From Shinisaurus crocodilurus (taxonomy: Eukaryota; Chordata; Lepidosauria; Squamata; Shinisauridae): DNA of 64,000 bases. The notes beneath the pieces were generated by a model. The model was given only the letters and a program-made list of their open reading frames with translations, did not search any database and was not told the DNA's origin. The position numbers and the translations under genes were made by a program. Positions 52,216 through 62,559 of the stretch are shown here, piece by piece. How positions within the stretch are numbered: the first letter of the stretch is position 1; every line of letters starts with the position of its first letter. The stretch is from the NCBI GenBank assembly GCA_021292165.1, contig CM037888.1:27703140-27767139 (forward strand), read 5' to 3'.

Positions 52216-53179
52216 TGACCAACATCTCAGTGGAAGAGTTGGATGGTAAGGATGAATCATCAGCCAGGAGGAGCAGCAAAGCACTCCATTTAAGAGAAAC
52301 AAAGTAAATTCTTATAATCTTGCTAGATGTGATGTGAAGGATATATTTGGGGTGAGTGGGTGAGATGGGGTGGAGAGCCAGCAGTAAGTTGTCCTTGAAA
52401 AGTCTAATGAATGTTTTTAATTTTAAAAATGTCTTCCTTAATCCGGCCCATGGGACACTCCAATCCACCCGGCACAGCCTCTTTGGGTTCTTCCAGGGGG
52501 CTGGGCTTAGCGGGCTGGAGGAATCCCCTTGGAAGGATTGGGGTGAGATTGTTAGAAATCAGAGCTCATTTCAGTCCATTGTGGTTTCCTCTGACACCTC
52601 TAGCTGGGGGTTCCCTCGTGTCTTGAAACCAGAACTGCCTTCCTTACCAGATCATGTTCTTATTTACTATCTCTTATGCCCAGATTTAGAGTGGGAAGTC
52701 AACATCCATATTTTGAAGTTTTGAAGAATTATTTCAGTTGACCAAACTCTCACTCATGTTGATTTGCTCCCGGTTCTCACAAACAAAGGAATTACACTGA
52801 CTGCCCTTTTCTGGGTAAGGAATTTAGTGAAAAAGCAGCAGGGGGTGGGCAGAATATAGATCTGGCTCCATCTTTCACTGGGGAGGTGTGGGGAGGGAGG
52901 AACACGCTCATATTAATGATCCATCTGCTTTCACAAAAATTATAGGTATGACCAAATCTCCATTTGGATTAATAATTTCTAATTCAGGTGCCAATAAAAT
53001 CCTGCAAAAGTGTGGTTCAAATCACGCTCCTTCAGCCAGAACACTCGTCCAGATCCCTTTGCATCTGAATGTTTATACTTTGTCCATCTGGGATAGGAAT
53101 TTTTTGTTGCCATTGCATCATTTCTCTGCATTTAGAAAAAGAGGGGGGGGGGAGGAAAGAAAAGAAAAGTCTGGTTAGG
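52216..53179. other. Unassigned low-copy sequence
   Basis: No exon or RNA gene was recognised. Frames at 52356-52724 have no domain. Confidence 0.4.
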
Positions 53180-53640
53180 TGTCAGAAACCATATAATTAA
53201 ATGGCAAAAGCTCACGGCTGTGTTTGACCCAATGGCGGAATACCCTGTTCTCCATAGCCCCTGGGCTATTGAACCACAAATAAATCCCATTTTAATGAAA
53301 GGAACCTTATTTAGTCTGCAGATTTTTATTTTTTTTTAAAGCCTGGGACCATAACAAGTGTGCAGAGAACGGCACACTCCCATCATCCTGGCTGCTTGGT
53401 TTTGCTTGCACAACCTCATATAATTATACACAAAACTGCATATGAACCTTTATCACAGACAGCTGGAGAGAAATGAGCAATCGCAGCGCTGTGAAAATAC
53501 TTCCAAGAACCACAGGCTACAGCTTGTTCGATACAACTGTTACTCTGAGCAAACTCCATGTTATTTTCCACTCTTTCATTCACTCAAAAAAAAAAGAGAA
53601 AAAAAAAGGCACTCTTCTGATGCTTCTTCATTTATCCGCT
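53180..53640. promoter_or_regulatory. Low-copy block, candidate conserved non-coding element
   Basis: Unique AT-rich sequence with CCCATTTTAATGAAAGG, CATATAATTATACAC and CAATCGCAGCGCTGTG, and no relatives in the window. It is among the most element-like stretches here. Conservation is untested. Confidence 0.32.
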
Positions 53641-54025
53641 TATTCCATAGGGGGAGTGTTGGAGAAAAGCAGAGGAGCTAATGGGAAAGAGGGGAGATGA
53701 ATCTCTCCTGCATTATGTAAAACATTTGGATTCACGAAAGAAAAGGTGAAACAAGGAAAATAGTTTTCTCGTGAAATCAGCGTGGAGTTGGTGCATCCCA
53801 CTGAGTATATGGTTTAAGTGTTTAAACTCTTTTCTGGGCTTCTGTGACTGCTTTTCAGCTGTGAAGCGAAAGTAGGAAAATAAGGACTCTGGGGAGGGTT
53901 ACATTCCCCCTCTCCCAACAAACTTAAGAAATTAGTCCTCTTTCTTTTCATGGTTATCTTTTTTTTTCCCCCTGTCCTGACACTCTTTTTCAATTATTTA
54001 GAAAAAGAATGTATTTTTTAAAGCA
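53641..54025. other. Unassigned low-copy sequence
   Basis: AT-rich DNA with short homopolymers. No family or exon was recognised. Confidence 0.4.

Positions 54026-54102
<77 letters not shown>
54026..54102. repeat. (TC)n(AC)n microsatellite
   Basis: TC repeats with one TTTC interruption, then AC repeats. Confidence 0.97.
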
Positions 54103-54140
54103 AAGATACAGAGACAGAGAGGAAAATGCCAGGCAGCTTA

Positions 54141-54485
54141 CAGGGACGTGAGAGGATTTCATTCAGGGGGTTGAAATCCAGCAGGCTAGCTGGGCTCGAT
54201 CCTCCCAAACTCCATCCATCTTACCTCTTCCCTGGCGTTGACTCACATTCTCCCGGTTTGAGCCGGGAAGCGACTTCCGGGTTCCCGGCGGGCCACTGTT
54301 GACATTAAAAAATGCCTCAAGATATGCCCAAAGCAGCTGCAATTTGCGTTAATTGCACAAATTGCGACAGCTTTCGACATATCTTAAGGCATTTTCTATG
54401 TAAACGGCAGCCCTCTGGGAACCCGGAAGTCTCTGCGTCCGCTGAGCCAGAGGTGGGTTGGGTCCCGGCAGGTCACCCACCCCTA
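54141..54485. mobile_element. hAT-like palindromic element
   Basis: It starts CAGGGACGTGAGAGG and ends GGTCACCCACCCCTA. The arms pair GCGACTTCCGGGTTCCC with GGGAACCCGGAAGTC, and TGCCTCAAGATATG with CATATCTTAAGGCA, around a GCAATTTGCGTTAATTGC centre. No matching flank was found. Confidence 0.6.
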
Positions 54486-54751
54486 GCATGATTCAATGTG
54501 GCTGTCCATAACCCTCCGAACTCAGAGGATCACGGGCACCCTAATGAGCTCGGGAGGTACGCAGAGGCAAAGGTTGCCTCTACACTTCTCCCACCCTGTG
54601 AAAGACTTAGATGGCCGATTTCAGCCATCTCTTTTGCACCTGCTCACGAGGAGGACAGGCTGAGCCTCCACTGGGATACAGCATAACCAGGCGGAGCCTC
54701 ACTCCTCTCCGCTTCCCGGAACACCCACCCAGCGCCAGCTCTGAAGTTGTG
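54486..54751. other. GC-richer repeat-like stretch
   Basis: CAATGTGGCTGTCCATAACC resembles the leader at about 35842. No limits can be set. Confidence 0.35.
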
Positions 54752-54925
54752 GCTCATGCTGGCTCAGCTTGTCTGAGCGTGGAAAGCTAAGCAGGGTCAA
54801 GCCTGGTTGTTACTTGGATGGGAGACCCCTCCTCTAGTTTCCTGCACTGAGCAGGGGGTTGCACTCAATGGCCTTGTAGGCCCCTTCCAACTCTATGATC
54901 CTATGAAAATCCTATGAAATCCTAT
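54752..54925 (+). mobile_element. 5S-rRNA-derived SINE with CR1-like tail
   Basis: GTGGCTCATGCTGGCTCAGC, GAAAGCTAAGCAGGGTCAAG, TGTTACTTGGATGGGAGACC, the GGGGGTTGCACTCAATGGCC tail and ATCCTATGAAATCCTATGA. Full length. Confidence 0.9.
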
Positions 54926-54972
54926 GATTTCAGCCTGCTTTCATCCCCCCCCCCCCCGAGACTTGCGGTTAC

Positions 54973-55230
54973 ATCCCTAGTTCTAGCGAGCTGAGCTGGG
55001 GAAGTGACTTCCAGGTTCCCTGTGCTACGTTTCTTACATAGAAATCGGCATAAGATATGTGAAAAACGGCTGCAATTTGCGCAAGTTATGCAAATTGCAG
55101 CCATTTTAACGTATCTTACACCTTTTCTACATTAAAAATGTAGCGCCGGGAACCCGGAAGTCCGGCAACCACCTTGCCTCACCAAGCGCCCAGCGAGTTG
55201 GGGGCTAACAAGTAGATCGCCCACCCCTAA
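54973..55230. mobile_element. hAT-like palindromic element, second copy in 1 kb
   Basis: GTGACTTCCAGGTTCCC pairs with GGGAACCCGGAAGTC. Inner CGGCATAAGATATG pairs with ACGTATCTTACACC, around GCTGCAATTTGCGCAAG and TTATGCAAATTGCAGCC. It ends CGCCCACCCCTAA. The left terminus is unclear. Confidence 0.6.
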
Positions 55231-55239
55231 AATAGCCAT

Positions 55240-55470
55240 AGCACACACTACTTTAATCAGTCAGATTAACATGTATATACATTCCAAAATTGAGCAAAAC
55301 TGATGCACACATTTGGAAAAATGCATACAAAAATGCACACAAATATGCATGTGAAATAACAACAAAGTTTGCAATCTGATATGGATACGAGTCACAACAA
55401 GCTTCAAAATGGAATTTGGAGAACCTTGATGATTTCAAGTTTTCCTGATTCACGCATCTGTACTGAGACT
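55240..55470 (+). mobile_element. hAT-like MITE family 2, partial
   Basis: AAAATGCATACAAAAATGC, CAATCTGATATGGATACGAG and GGAATTTGGAGAACC match the right half of 21118-21559. Confidence 0.55.
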
Positions 55471-55472
55471 AT

Positions 55473-55735
55473 GGGTTGGATCCAGATTTAGGGTGCAATC
55501 CTGTGCATGTTTAGAGAGAGAAAAAAATCTTACAGCTCCAAGCATTCCCCAGCCAGTCATGCTGGGTATTTTTTGGTAGGACTTTTTTTTTTTCTGTCTA
55601 AACATCAATTGGATCATGCCCTTAGTCATACATAGAGTGGACTTATTGAAATTAATGGGACTTACATTAATCATGGTTACCTAAGTCTCATTGATTTTGA
55701 TGGGTCTACTCTGATTAATTCCCGATCCAATGTAC
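55473..55735. mobile_element. Harbinger-like MITE carrying a nested MITE
   Basis: GGGTTGGATCCAGATTTA and, after the insert, GTCATACATAGAGTGGAC, TGATTTTGATGGGTCTACTC and CCCGATCCAATG. Removing 55491-55621 and one TTA gives a sequence collinear with 34113-34244. Confidence 0.78.
55491..55621. mobile_element. GGGTGCAATCC MITE with TTA target duplication
   Basis: It starts GGGTGCAATCCTGTGCATG and ends AATTGGATCATGCCC. TTA lies at 55488-55490 and 55622-55624. The 131-bp length and TTA duplication fit PIF/Harbinger. The empty site is supported by the relative at 34113. Confidence 0.85.
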
Positions 55736-55803
55736 ATGAAACACTCTTAAATGTGTGATATAATTGCTAAGTATTATTATTAGTATAGGAATGATTTCTG
55801 GCA

Positions 55804-55837
<34 letters not shown>
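55804..55837. repeat. (GAT)n microsatellite
   Basis: Eleven GAT-type units. Confidence 0.95.
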
Positions 55838-55949
55838 CCTGTCTCTCTTGACACATTTCATTCTCTTGTTTTGAACCTTCCTTTACAATAAAAGAGCATG
55901 AATAACACAGCTTGTCTTCTCCCCCCCTTGCTTTTTTTGGGCTGCCAGG

Positions 55950-56480
55950 ATGCGATCTTCATTCATCTGTTCCACCTGAGTAGACAGTATTGTTACCTGT
56001 GCCGAATACCAGTGAAGTGAAGATAGGTTTCAATTTCCTGGGTGGTGGTGATGATGCATTGACATTTCTCGTGACCACTAACCTCTGGTTTTATCACCAG
56101 GCGGCCTATCATTAGCACCTTGCTCAATCTTGCAACTGAGCCGACCCTCCCCCGGCGTGTTGTGATTGCGTGGTGTGTAATGGCAGGTCTTCTTGGGAAA
56201 ATAATGGGTATAAACCGATGGGCCAGCTGCACAGTACCCAAAAACGTCTTGTCTGCCTCTGCCTTCCAGGTTATATTCATTCTCAGCTCATTCAATGTTA
56301 GAGAAGGATTCGTCAGCCTCCCAGCCATTACGTAAGACTTCTGTTGACGCTGCTGCAGAGTGGCATGTCTGTAGTTTCTTTTCACCAACAGCCATAGATT
56401 AAAACCTATTATTTGATTTTTCCAGTTGGTGGGAAAATGAAGGCACCGTTTTTCTCCTAATACTGAAAACTTTCCAACTT
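55950..56480. promoter_or_regulatory. Low-copy block, candidate conserved non-coding element
   Basis: About 530 bases with near-balanced composition, retained CpGs and no repeat relatives. The minus strand is open for 164 codons (55993-56487), but that translation shows no domain, signal peptide or recognisable family. I therefore prefer a non-coding element or transcribed RNA. Motifs include CTATCATTAGCACCTTGC and TTTTATCACCAGG. Confidence 0.32.
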
Positions 56481-56810
56481 CCTCCAAAGGAAAGGGGCTA
56501 GGGGTCTAATGTAGTTTGGAGTAAAGAAGTGGGGATCTCTGACCAATCCCTTTACCTTGCACTATTTCCACACACCCCTTTTTGTTAACTACTTAATTAA
56601 AAAGGCACCATGTCAACAAATATAACAGCTAAATAAATGTGGGTGGCGGATCCACAATGGAGCCACATCCAGAGCCTTGTAAAATCACAACTTTAGAGTG
56701 GGTGCGTTCCCCCTCCCCCAATTTTCTTTCATTTTTTCCTTCTTCCCACAGAATCTGATGGGAGGGGAAATATCTGTGGGAGCTCTAGGCTGGTGTAGGT
56801 GAAGGGCTCA
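56481..56810. other. Unassigned low-copy sequence
   Basis: No family, exon or RNA gene was recognised. Confidence 0.4.
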
Positions 56811-56818
56811 GTGTAGAG

Positions 56819-56953
56819 CAGTGTTCTCCAACCTTGGGTCCCCAGATGTTTTTGGCCTACAACTCCCAGCATGCCCCAGCCAGCTACACTGGCTGGGGCA
56901 TGCTGGGAGTTGTAGGCCAAAAACATCTGGGGACCCAAGGTTGGAGAACACTG
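56819..56953. mobile_element. hAT-type MITE with perfect 65-bp arms
   Basis: The arms 56819-56883 and 56889-56953 are exact inverse copies around a 5-base loop (CTACA). The ends are CAGTGTTCTCC and GGAGAACACTG. Flanks GTGTAGAG (56811-56818 and 56954-56961) are identical. It looks very recent. A decayed relative is at 62066-62201. Confidence 0.95.
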
Positions 56954-56961
56954 GTGTAGAG

Positions 56962-57459
56962 GTTTGTCAAAATAGTGGAGGGGGGGCTTTGGATCCAATG
57001 GAGCCAATGCCTCCCCTGACACACCCCTGGATCACCTCATGTTTCTCCTGAGTTGTGCACCTGAAAGCTTTTTGCAGGCGTACAAGGGGCCTCTGTGACA
57101 ACACTGTCACCACATCCAAACCCCTTATGCTGGCCTTGGGCTGGTGGTAGGATTGTTCTGTTAATCACAAAGGAGAAATATATATCCTTAAAGAAAGAAT
57201 CAAATAGCTGAACAAGAGAAAAGAAGCAAAGTAAACTCTCCCCCCTTGAGATCAAATCACAAAGATGCATGTAAACAATACAATAACAACAACAACAACA
57301 ATAATAATCAGATCTGAAATATGCCAAGATGGTTTAAGAAGACAACAACACCTTGGTCAATGTATATCAAAGGAAATATTATATAGTGGATCCTCAGTAT
57401 GTTCCAGAAAAGGTGACCAAATCATTAAGAAATCAGCCAGACTAAGTTATCCTTGCCCA
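56962..57459. other. Unassigned sequence with a short (CAA)n run
   Basis: A CAA/AAT run lies at 57285-57308. No other feature was recognised. Confidence 0.4.
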
Positions 57460-57781
57460 CAGAGGTGGTGTTAGGGGGCAGCCCACTGGGGCTGGATCCC
57501 CAAATCTTTCATTTGGAGCCCCAAATCTCTGGGAGGCCCTCTGCCCCACCACCCTGCTGTCCATGGGCAGGAACTTGCTGAAATAAAGGTACCGGGGCCC
57601 TGAGGATCTCTGTTGCATCTGATCCCCCCAGATTAGCTGTCCTTAGGAGATGGAGCCCTTTAAAGACACACACACGGAGGGAGACTTTAGAGCATATGTA
57701 AAGTAGCATATGCAAATTTGTGCATTTTTTTGTCCTGTGGGCCTGAGCCCCAGATCTTTTCAGTACCTAGCACCACCCCTG
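57460..57781. mobile_element. hAT-type element, 322 bp
   Basis: The ends are CAGAGGTGGTGTTAGG and CCTAGCACCACCCCTG. Flanks CTTGCCCA (57452-57459) and CTTCCCCA (57782-57789) match at 7 of 8. GGGGCTGGATCCCC and TGGGCCTGAGCCCC lie subterminally. Confidence 0.87.
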
Positions 57782-57789
57782 CTTCCCCA

Positions 57790-58259
57790 GTTTAAATTCA
57801 TGGATAAGCTTTTTCCATTGTGCAGGTAGGCCAAGCTGTGTCAACCAACTGATTCTTTTAAACCTCTATTTTCCAGTGACTTGCTAATATCACTTATTAG
57901 GCTGCTATTAAGGAACATATGGCTAAATCTTTACGGATGGCAGGTTGTGCTTTTATATTGACATGTTTCATCAGACATAACTCTGGATCCTTAGAAACCT
58001 GGGTCCTGACAATCCTAACACATTTTAATAAAAGCATGTGGATCTGATGCTTGTTTCTGGCCTCATCCATGAGGAGTGATAGGAGACAAGACAAACCACA
58101 TTGTCAATGATATGGGAATGGGGTTGTGTGAGAATTGAGCTGTCGACCTGTTTCATTCACCAGATTTTGAATGCTGTGAGAACTGAATTGCCACAGAACG
58201 TTGCCCAAAACAAAATGTGAGCTTCCAGTTTAACAATAATCTCTGAAGAAGTCTGAGGC
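57790..58259. other. Unassigned low-copy sequence
   Basis: No family or exon was recognised. Confidence 0.4.
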
Positions 58260-58780
58260 AAACACCAAGAGATTTTCACTACAGTTAGTTAGTAAATACT
58301 CCATAAGGAAGAGAAATATTTGCATTTCTCTCATTGCCACAGAATTCCATCTGAAGCGACAACTACTGTGTGGCCCCTGCTTGGTAAAATATTTGAGGAA
58401 TTCTGAGAGAAACTAAACGCATTTTGGCCAGGCCGGTGACTCTCTTTGCGACAGGGGGATTCTTTTGCACACGCTTGTATCACGCACTTTGCATCACTCG
58501 CCATGAAAATTGGCCCTTAAAGGAGCCTGGAATATTATAAACAAAGAAAGAAGCATAAAAATGCACATGTTATTCAATTTACATTTATGGAATGGGCAAG
58601 TGTGGGGGGGGGAGAAAAAGGGAGGAGGAATACCCTTTCATAGGCCACATGTGTTCCATAAAACATTTGTATGCTTGCCAAAAAAAATTAGCCTGCCAGA
58701 ATGATTTTCATGGATCACGTCAGCAGCTCTTATTAGCAAATTGTGCAGTTAATGTGGTGCAAGGCATTTATTAGCTCTGG
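58260..58780. promoter_or_regulatory. Low-copy block, candidate conserved non-coding element
   Basis: It contains GCACTTTGCATCACTCG, TATTATAAACAAAGAAAG (SOX-like AACAAAG) and TTCAATTTACATTTATGG in unique sequence. A G run lies at 58604. Conservation is untested. Confidence 0.3.
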
Positions 58781-58969
58781 AGAGACTTGTGTGTCACAAA
58801 TGCATCACACATACACACACACCCCACCCCTTTCAGTCTGTCAGCAAATGGGTTTGCAATATGTTTACATCTAACTGCCATTTTTCCTAATCCTATATAT
58901 TCTAATAGCGATGGGGGGGGGGGGGAACCACTGAATTCAGCATGAATTAATTAGGAAGTGTTTAGCCTT

Positions 58970-59130
58970 ATTTATTTATTTATTTATTTATTGGATTTTT
59001 TTGTCCCAGTCTTTTTTCCTGGGAGCTCAGCTCAGCTTGTTTGATTCTTTGTCCATTTTGTGTTCATAACAACCCCATGAGGTAAAATGGGCTGAGAGAT
59101 CGTGATTGGCCCAAGGTCGGTCAGGGACTG
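58970..59130 (-). mobile_element. MIR-like SINE, partial and divergent
   Basis: A run of ATTT units, TTTTTTCCTGGGAGCTCAG, CATAACAACCCCATGAGGTA and GATTGGCCCAAGGTCGGTCA. The head beyond the CORE-like part is missing. Confidence 0.7.
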
Positions 59131-59623
59131 AGCATTATTACCTTCATGGAGAGAGTTATTTTAAATACCTCCCCCCCAAAAAAAACCCCAACAACCCATA
59201 ATTCACAGCAAAGGCAGCTCCTGGCCAATGTTCCAGGAGGATCATCCTCCCACGGCATTGGATGGAAACCAAATGTTGTCAGGGGTGTGACTGTGCCCAC
59301 TGATGTCATTTGGCCCGTGGAAGGCTGGGGTGTGTGCCGTCATCCCCGCCCCTTTCCAGGATATAGTTCCCCACTCCTGTTCCAATGGTATTAAATATAC
59401 AAATAAAACTGTGTACCACAGTGGGAAAGTGTCCCTTATAATTTTCAACATGTATTGAGAACTGCATTGGATGTAGTTAAGGGCACATTTCCCCCCCAAT
59501 TAGCATGATGATTGTCATAGTCTGGGCCATGCCCTGTTCCTTGAGTGGAAGGGAAAACTGTCAGAATAGCATCTCCCTCAGTCCTTTTTGCCTTTCCCTT
59601 CCTGGCTGTGGCCTTTTTTTCCT
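59131..59623. other. Unassigned low-copy sequence
   Basis: No family or exon was recognised. Confidence 0.4.
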
Positions 59624-59631
59624 CTGGCTGG

Positions 59632-60322
59632 CAGGGATGTTGAAGAGTCCTTGGTCTCGAGTCATGAGTCTTTGGACCCGAGACTCGAGTCCGAGTCCGA
59701 GTTCTTGGTCCAAAATGGTGACTCGCGAGTCCCGAGTCACTCCCAAAGCTGACTCCACGAGTCCCTATTAAAATCAATGGGGGGGGGGGGTTTCCCAACA
59801 AAATAAGGCTACTTCAGATGTGTGGCTTAAATAAATTCTAGGCACAAGTGTGCCTTTTTATCTCAAAACTCTGCCACTGATTTTGACAGGAACAGACCAG
59901 GCGGACAAACCCAAAATAATCAGACAGGCAGAGGAGGCAGGGAACCCCAAAGCAGGCAGGCAGAAACCTTTCTCTTGGACAATTCAAACTGTGGAACTGG
60001 TTAAGAAGAGACCAGGCAGGCAGAGGAGGCAGGGAACCCCAAACAGGCAGACAGAGGCAGCCAAACCCAAAATGTCTGAAAGGTTGCATTTTGGGGAAAT
60101 GATTTTAAAAAATAAACTTGGATTGTTACTGCAACTAGGTCCAGACAGCACCTACAGGTGGCATCAAGCAGGGATGTTGACGAGTCCTTGGTCTCGAGTC
60201 TCGAGTCCCGAGTTGAGACTCGAGTCCCATTAAAAATATTGGGACTCGAGTGCAACTCGAGTCAGAGGGGGGACTCAGTCCGACTCACGAGTCGAGTCCT
60301 GGAGTCCGAGTCCCCACCCCTG
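59632..60322 (+). mobile_element. hAT-type element with CGAGTC-rich ends, 691 bp
   Basis: The ends are CAGGGATGTTGAAGAGTCC and GAGTCCCCACCCCTG. Flanks CTGGCTGG (59624-59631 and 60323-60330) are identical. Both ends carry many CGAGTC/GACTCG units. Near the right end the left terminus occurs again (CAGGGATGTTGACGAGTCC at 60169), so the 3' part contains an internal copy of the left end. The inside holds CAGGCAGGCAGAGG tandem-like units. Open frames inside are short and look non-coding. Confidence 0.9.
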
Positions 60323-60330
60323 CTGGCTGG

Positions 60331-61034
60331 CTCCACCACAGCAGCCTTTAAACTCTCTGAGTCTCAGATATCTACTTTCAGTAGTGTGTGTGTGGGGGGG
60401 GTGGCTATGTGATGTGGGGTGGGTGGGTAACCCAAAAGAAAAGGGACCACAACATTTCAAATAACAAAGTTTAACATTTTACTGCAGATAAATGTTAATA
60501 GGAAAACCTTTTTAAATCTGAATGGATACGCACACCCATGCACACATATACAGCAGACACAAGAAACCGTATGAGCAATAGGGTAAATCAGCCAGGGATA
60601 AATGCATGCAGCCAGCTACCTTAATTAGACTGTATCTCTATTTTATCCAGGTCCCTCATTCAAGCAATATCTCATTGTCACTAGTCCAGCTTTCTCAATC
60701 AATTCTCCAGTTCCAGCAGCTCTGACCCTTTCTTTTCTCTATAACTTGGGTTCGTTCCTTCCTTCCTTGTTCCTTCCTTCCTTCCTCCTCCTCCTCCCTC
60801 TTCTCTGCCCATATGACTTTGGCTTTTATCTCTTAAAATTAGTTTGTTCTCTCCCAAAATCCAACCAATCAGGAGAGTTGTTCATTTCTGTAAACTAATA
60901 TTCTATTTTCTGAGTTAATAATACCTCCTCTTCCCTCTTCCTCTGAAGTTCTGCTGAACTCTCCTGATTAAACTTCCTGACTTTTGCATTCTAACTCATC
61001 TGTTTACAGTTATTATAACCTTTTGGCTGAAACT

Positions 61035-61035
<1 letters not shown>
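60331..61035. other. Unassigned, with (TTCC)n at 60755-60797
   Basis: A TTCC run passes into TCC units. The rest is AT-rich low-copy DNA. Confidence 0.45.
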
Positions 61036-61069
<34 letters not shown>

Positions 61070-61080
61070 GCACACGCACA
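61036..61080. repeat. (AC)n microsatellite
   Basis: AC repeats with ACGC interruptions toward the end. Confidence 0.96.
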
Positions 61081-61244
61081 AGATTTAGCCCCATAATATC
61101 CTAAAACCAAACTAAATGTAAATATGATGGTCAGTTCTATTCCTTTACACTGATCATTCACACATTGCTTACTAATTTTATAGGGCCCCATCCAGAAGTT
61201 CCTGCATCACCATCCAGGAAAGTGCGCTTTGATTATGAATAGGC

Positions 61245-61370
61245 TGCAAGGTATGTGTCTTGTATTTTATTGCTGTTTTATGGCTTTTTATTGTTTTGTT
61301 GTTAGTCGTTAGGTTCTCTGACCAAGGTCTGGTTGAAAGACTTGATAAATAATTAAGAAATAAATAAATA
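61245..61370 (+). mobile_element. L2-like LINE 3' end
   Basis: TTTTATTGCTGTTTTATGGC, then GGTTGAAAGACTTGATAAAT and an AAAT tail. No coding part remains. Confidence 0.4.
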
Positions 61371-61479
61371 TGTAATCTAAATACAATATGTGGTTGTATC
61401 CCATGGTTTCCTCCAGTGAGGGGTTCAGATTAACAAATCTGTCAATTTCAGTATCTCCCAGTTTGTTTAATCTTAAAGT

Positions 61480-61905
61480 CTGTTCATTCTGAATTTGGGG
61501 CATTTTTCAAGTTTTAAATTCAGTTCATCCCAAGCGCTGAGATTTCTCCCCCCCAAAAAGAGTTTGCATGCAAATATGCAAGCCTTTTTGTGCGCATTTC
61601 TCCTAATGCATGCGTTTTTCATATACAATTTTGCCCAATATATGCAATTTGTGCAAGCAGCTTTTCTAATTTTCCTATTTTTTAATGCTATTTTCAGCAA
61701 TATACACAGTTTTGTGCGCATATTTCCCTAATATACACTTTTTTAGTATACATGTTTTGTTTGGTGAACTGCACTGCATAATTCTGAAAAGTGTGAATTT
61801 TTGGCGGGATAACCGAGTTTTGATTCACCTGTTAGTTCAAAAGTGAGAAATTAGGTGGGTTCACATAAAAATGTGAATTGAACTAATTTCTCCCCCATCC
61901 CTAGC
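61480..61905 (-). mobile_element. hAT-like MITE family 2
   Basis: On the minus strand it starts TAGGGATGGGGGAGAAATTA and runs through ATGCAAAT/TGTGCGCAT palindromic units. The far end is eroded near 61490. Confidence 0.6.
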
Positions 61906-62065
61906 GAGGGGTGACCTGGGCTCTCTACCCTTAAAACAGAGGTTGGAGCCACAGTTCACTGGAAGAACACATGCTCTGTAATGCATGCAGAAAGCCTGTG
62001 GCTGCTATCCCACATTTTAAAAAGAATGGAAAGATAGAAGAACTGGGAAAGTTCTCTGAGGGCCT

Positions 62066-62201
62066 CAGGGCTCTCCAACCTTGGGTCCCCAGATGTTGCT
62101 GGCCTACAGCTCCCAGCATACCCAGCCAGAATGGCTAATGGCAAGGGATTCTGGGAGCTGTAGTCCAGCAACATCTGGGGATCCAAGGTTGGAGAGCCCT
62201 G
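62066..62201. mobile_element. Palindromic hAT-like MITE, relative of 56819
   Basis: CAGGGCTCTCCAACCTTGGG and GGCCTACAGCTCCCAGCA pair with TGGGAGCTGTAGTCCAGCAA and CAAGGTTGGAGAGCCCTG. The arms have several mismatches. Flanks share GCCT but not an 8-bp duplication. Confidence 0.8.
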
Positions 62202-62559
62202 GCCTAGAGAGTCACTGCTAGATCCAGAATAGGTTGAGCATTCTGTTCTAGAATAGGGACCACAACAAACCCTCTATCCACTACACAACGCTGTGCCTAT
62301 TCCATTTAAGTTCCCTATGCTGGTACATGGTAGACCCATTTGCTGTGGCAGCCCACTATGGCGCACAAGGCCTTTTGTATCAGCATCAAGTCAATGTTCA
62401 CGCAACCGTTCTCCTTTCATGCAGGACTGGCTGAAGAATCATATTGGGCTGTTAATCAACTTAAGAGTATTGACCACAGAATGCTGGCTACATGATTTCA
62501 TGCTTCCTTGGAACTGTGTTCCCATGTGCCTTTAACCCTTTGTGATATGGAGGAGAAGA
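62202..62559. other. Unassigned low-copy sequence
   Basis: No family or exon was recognised. Confidence 0.4.
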
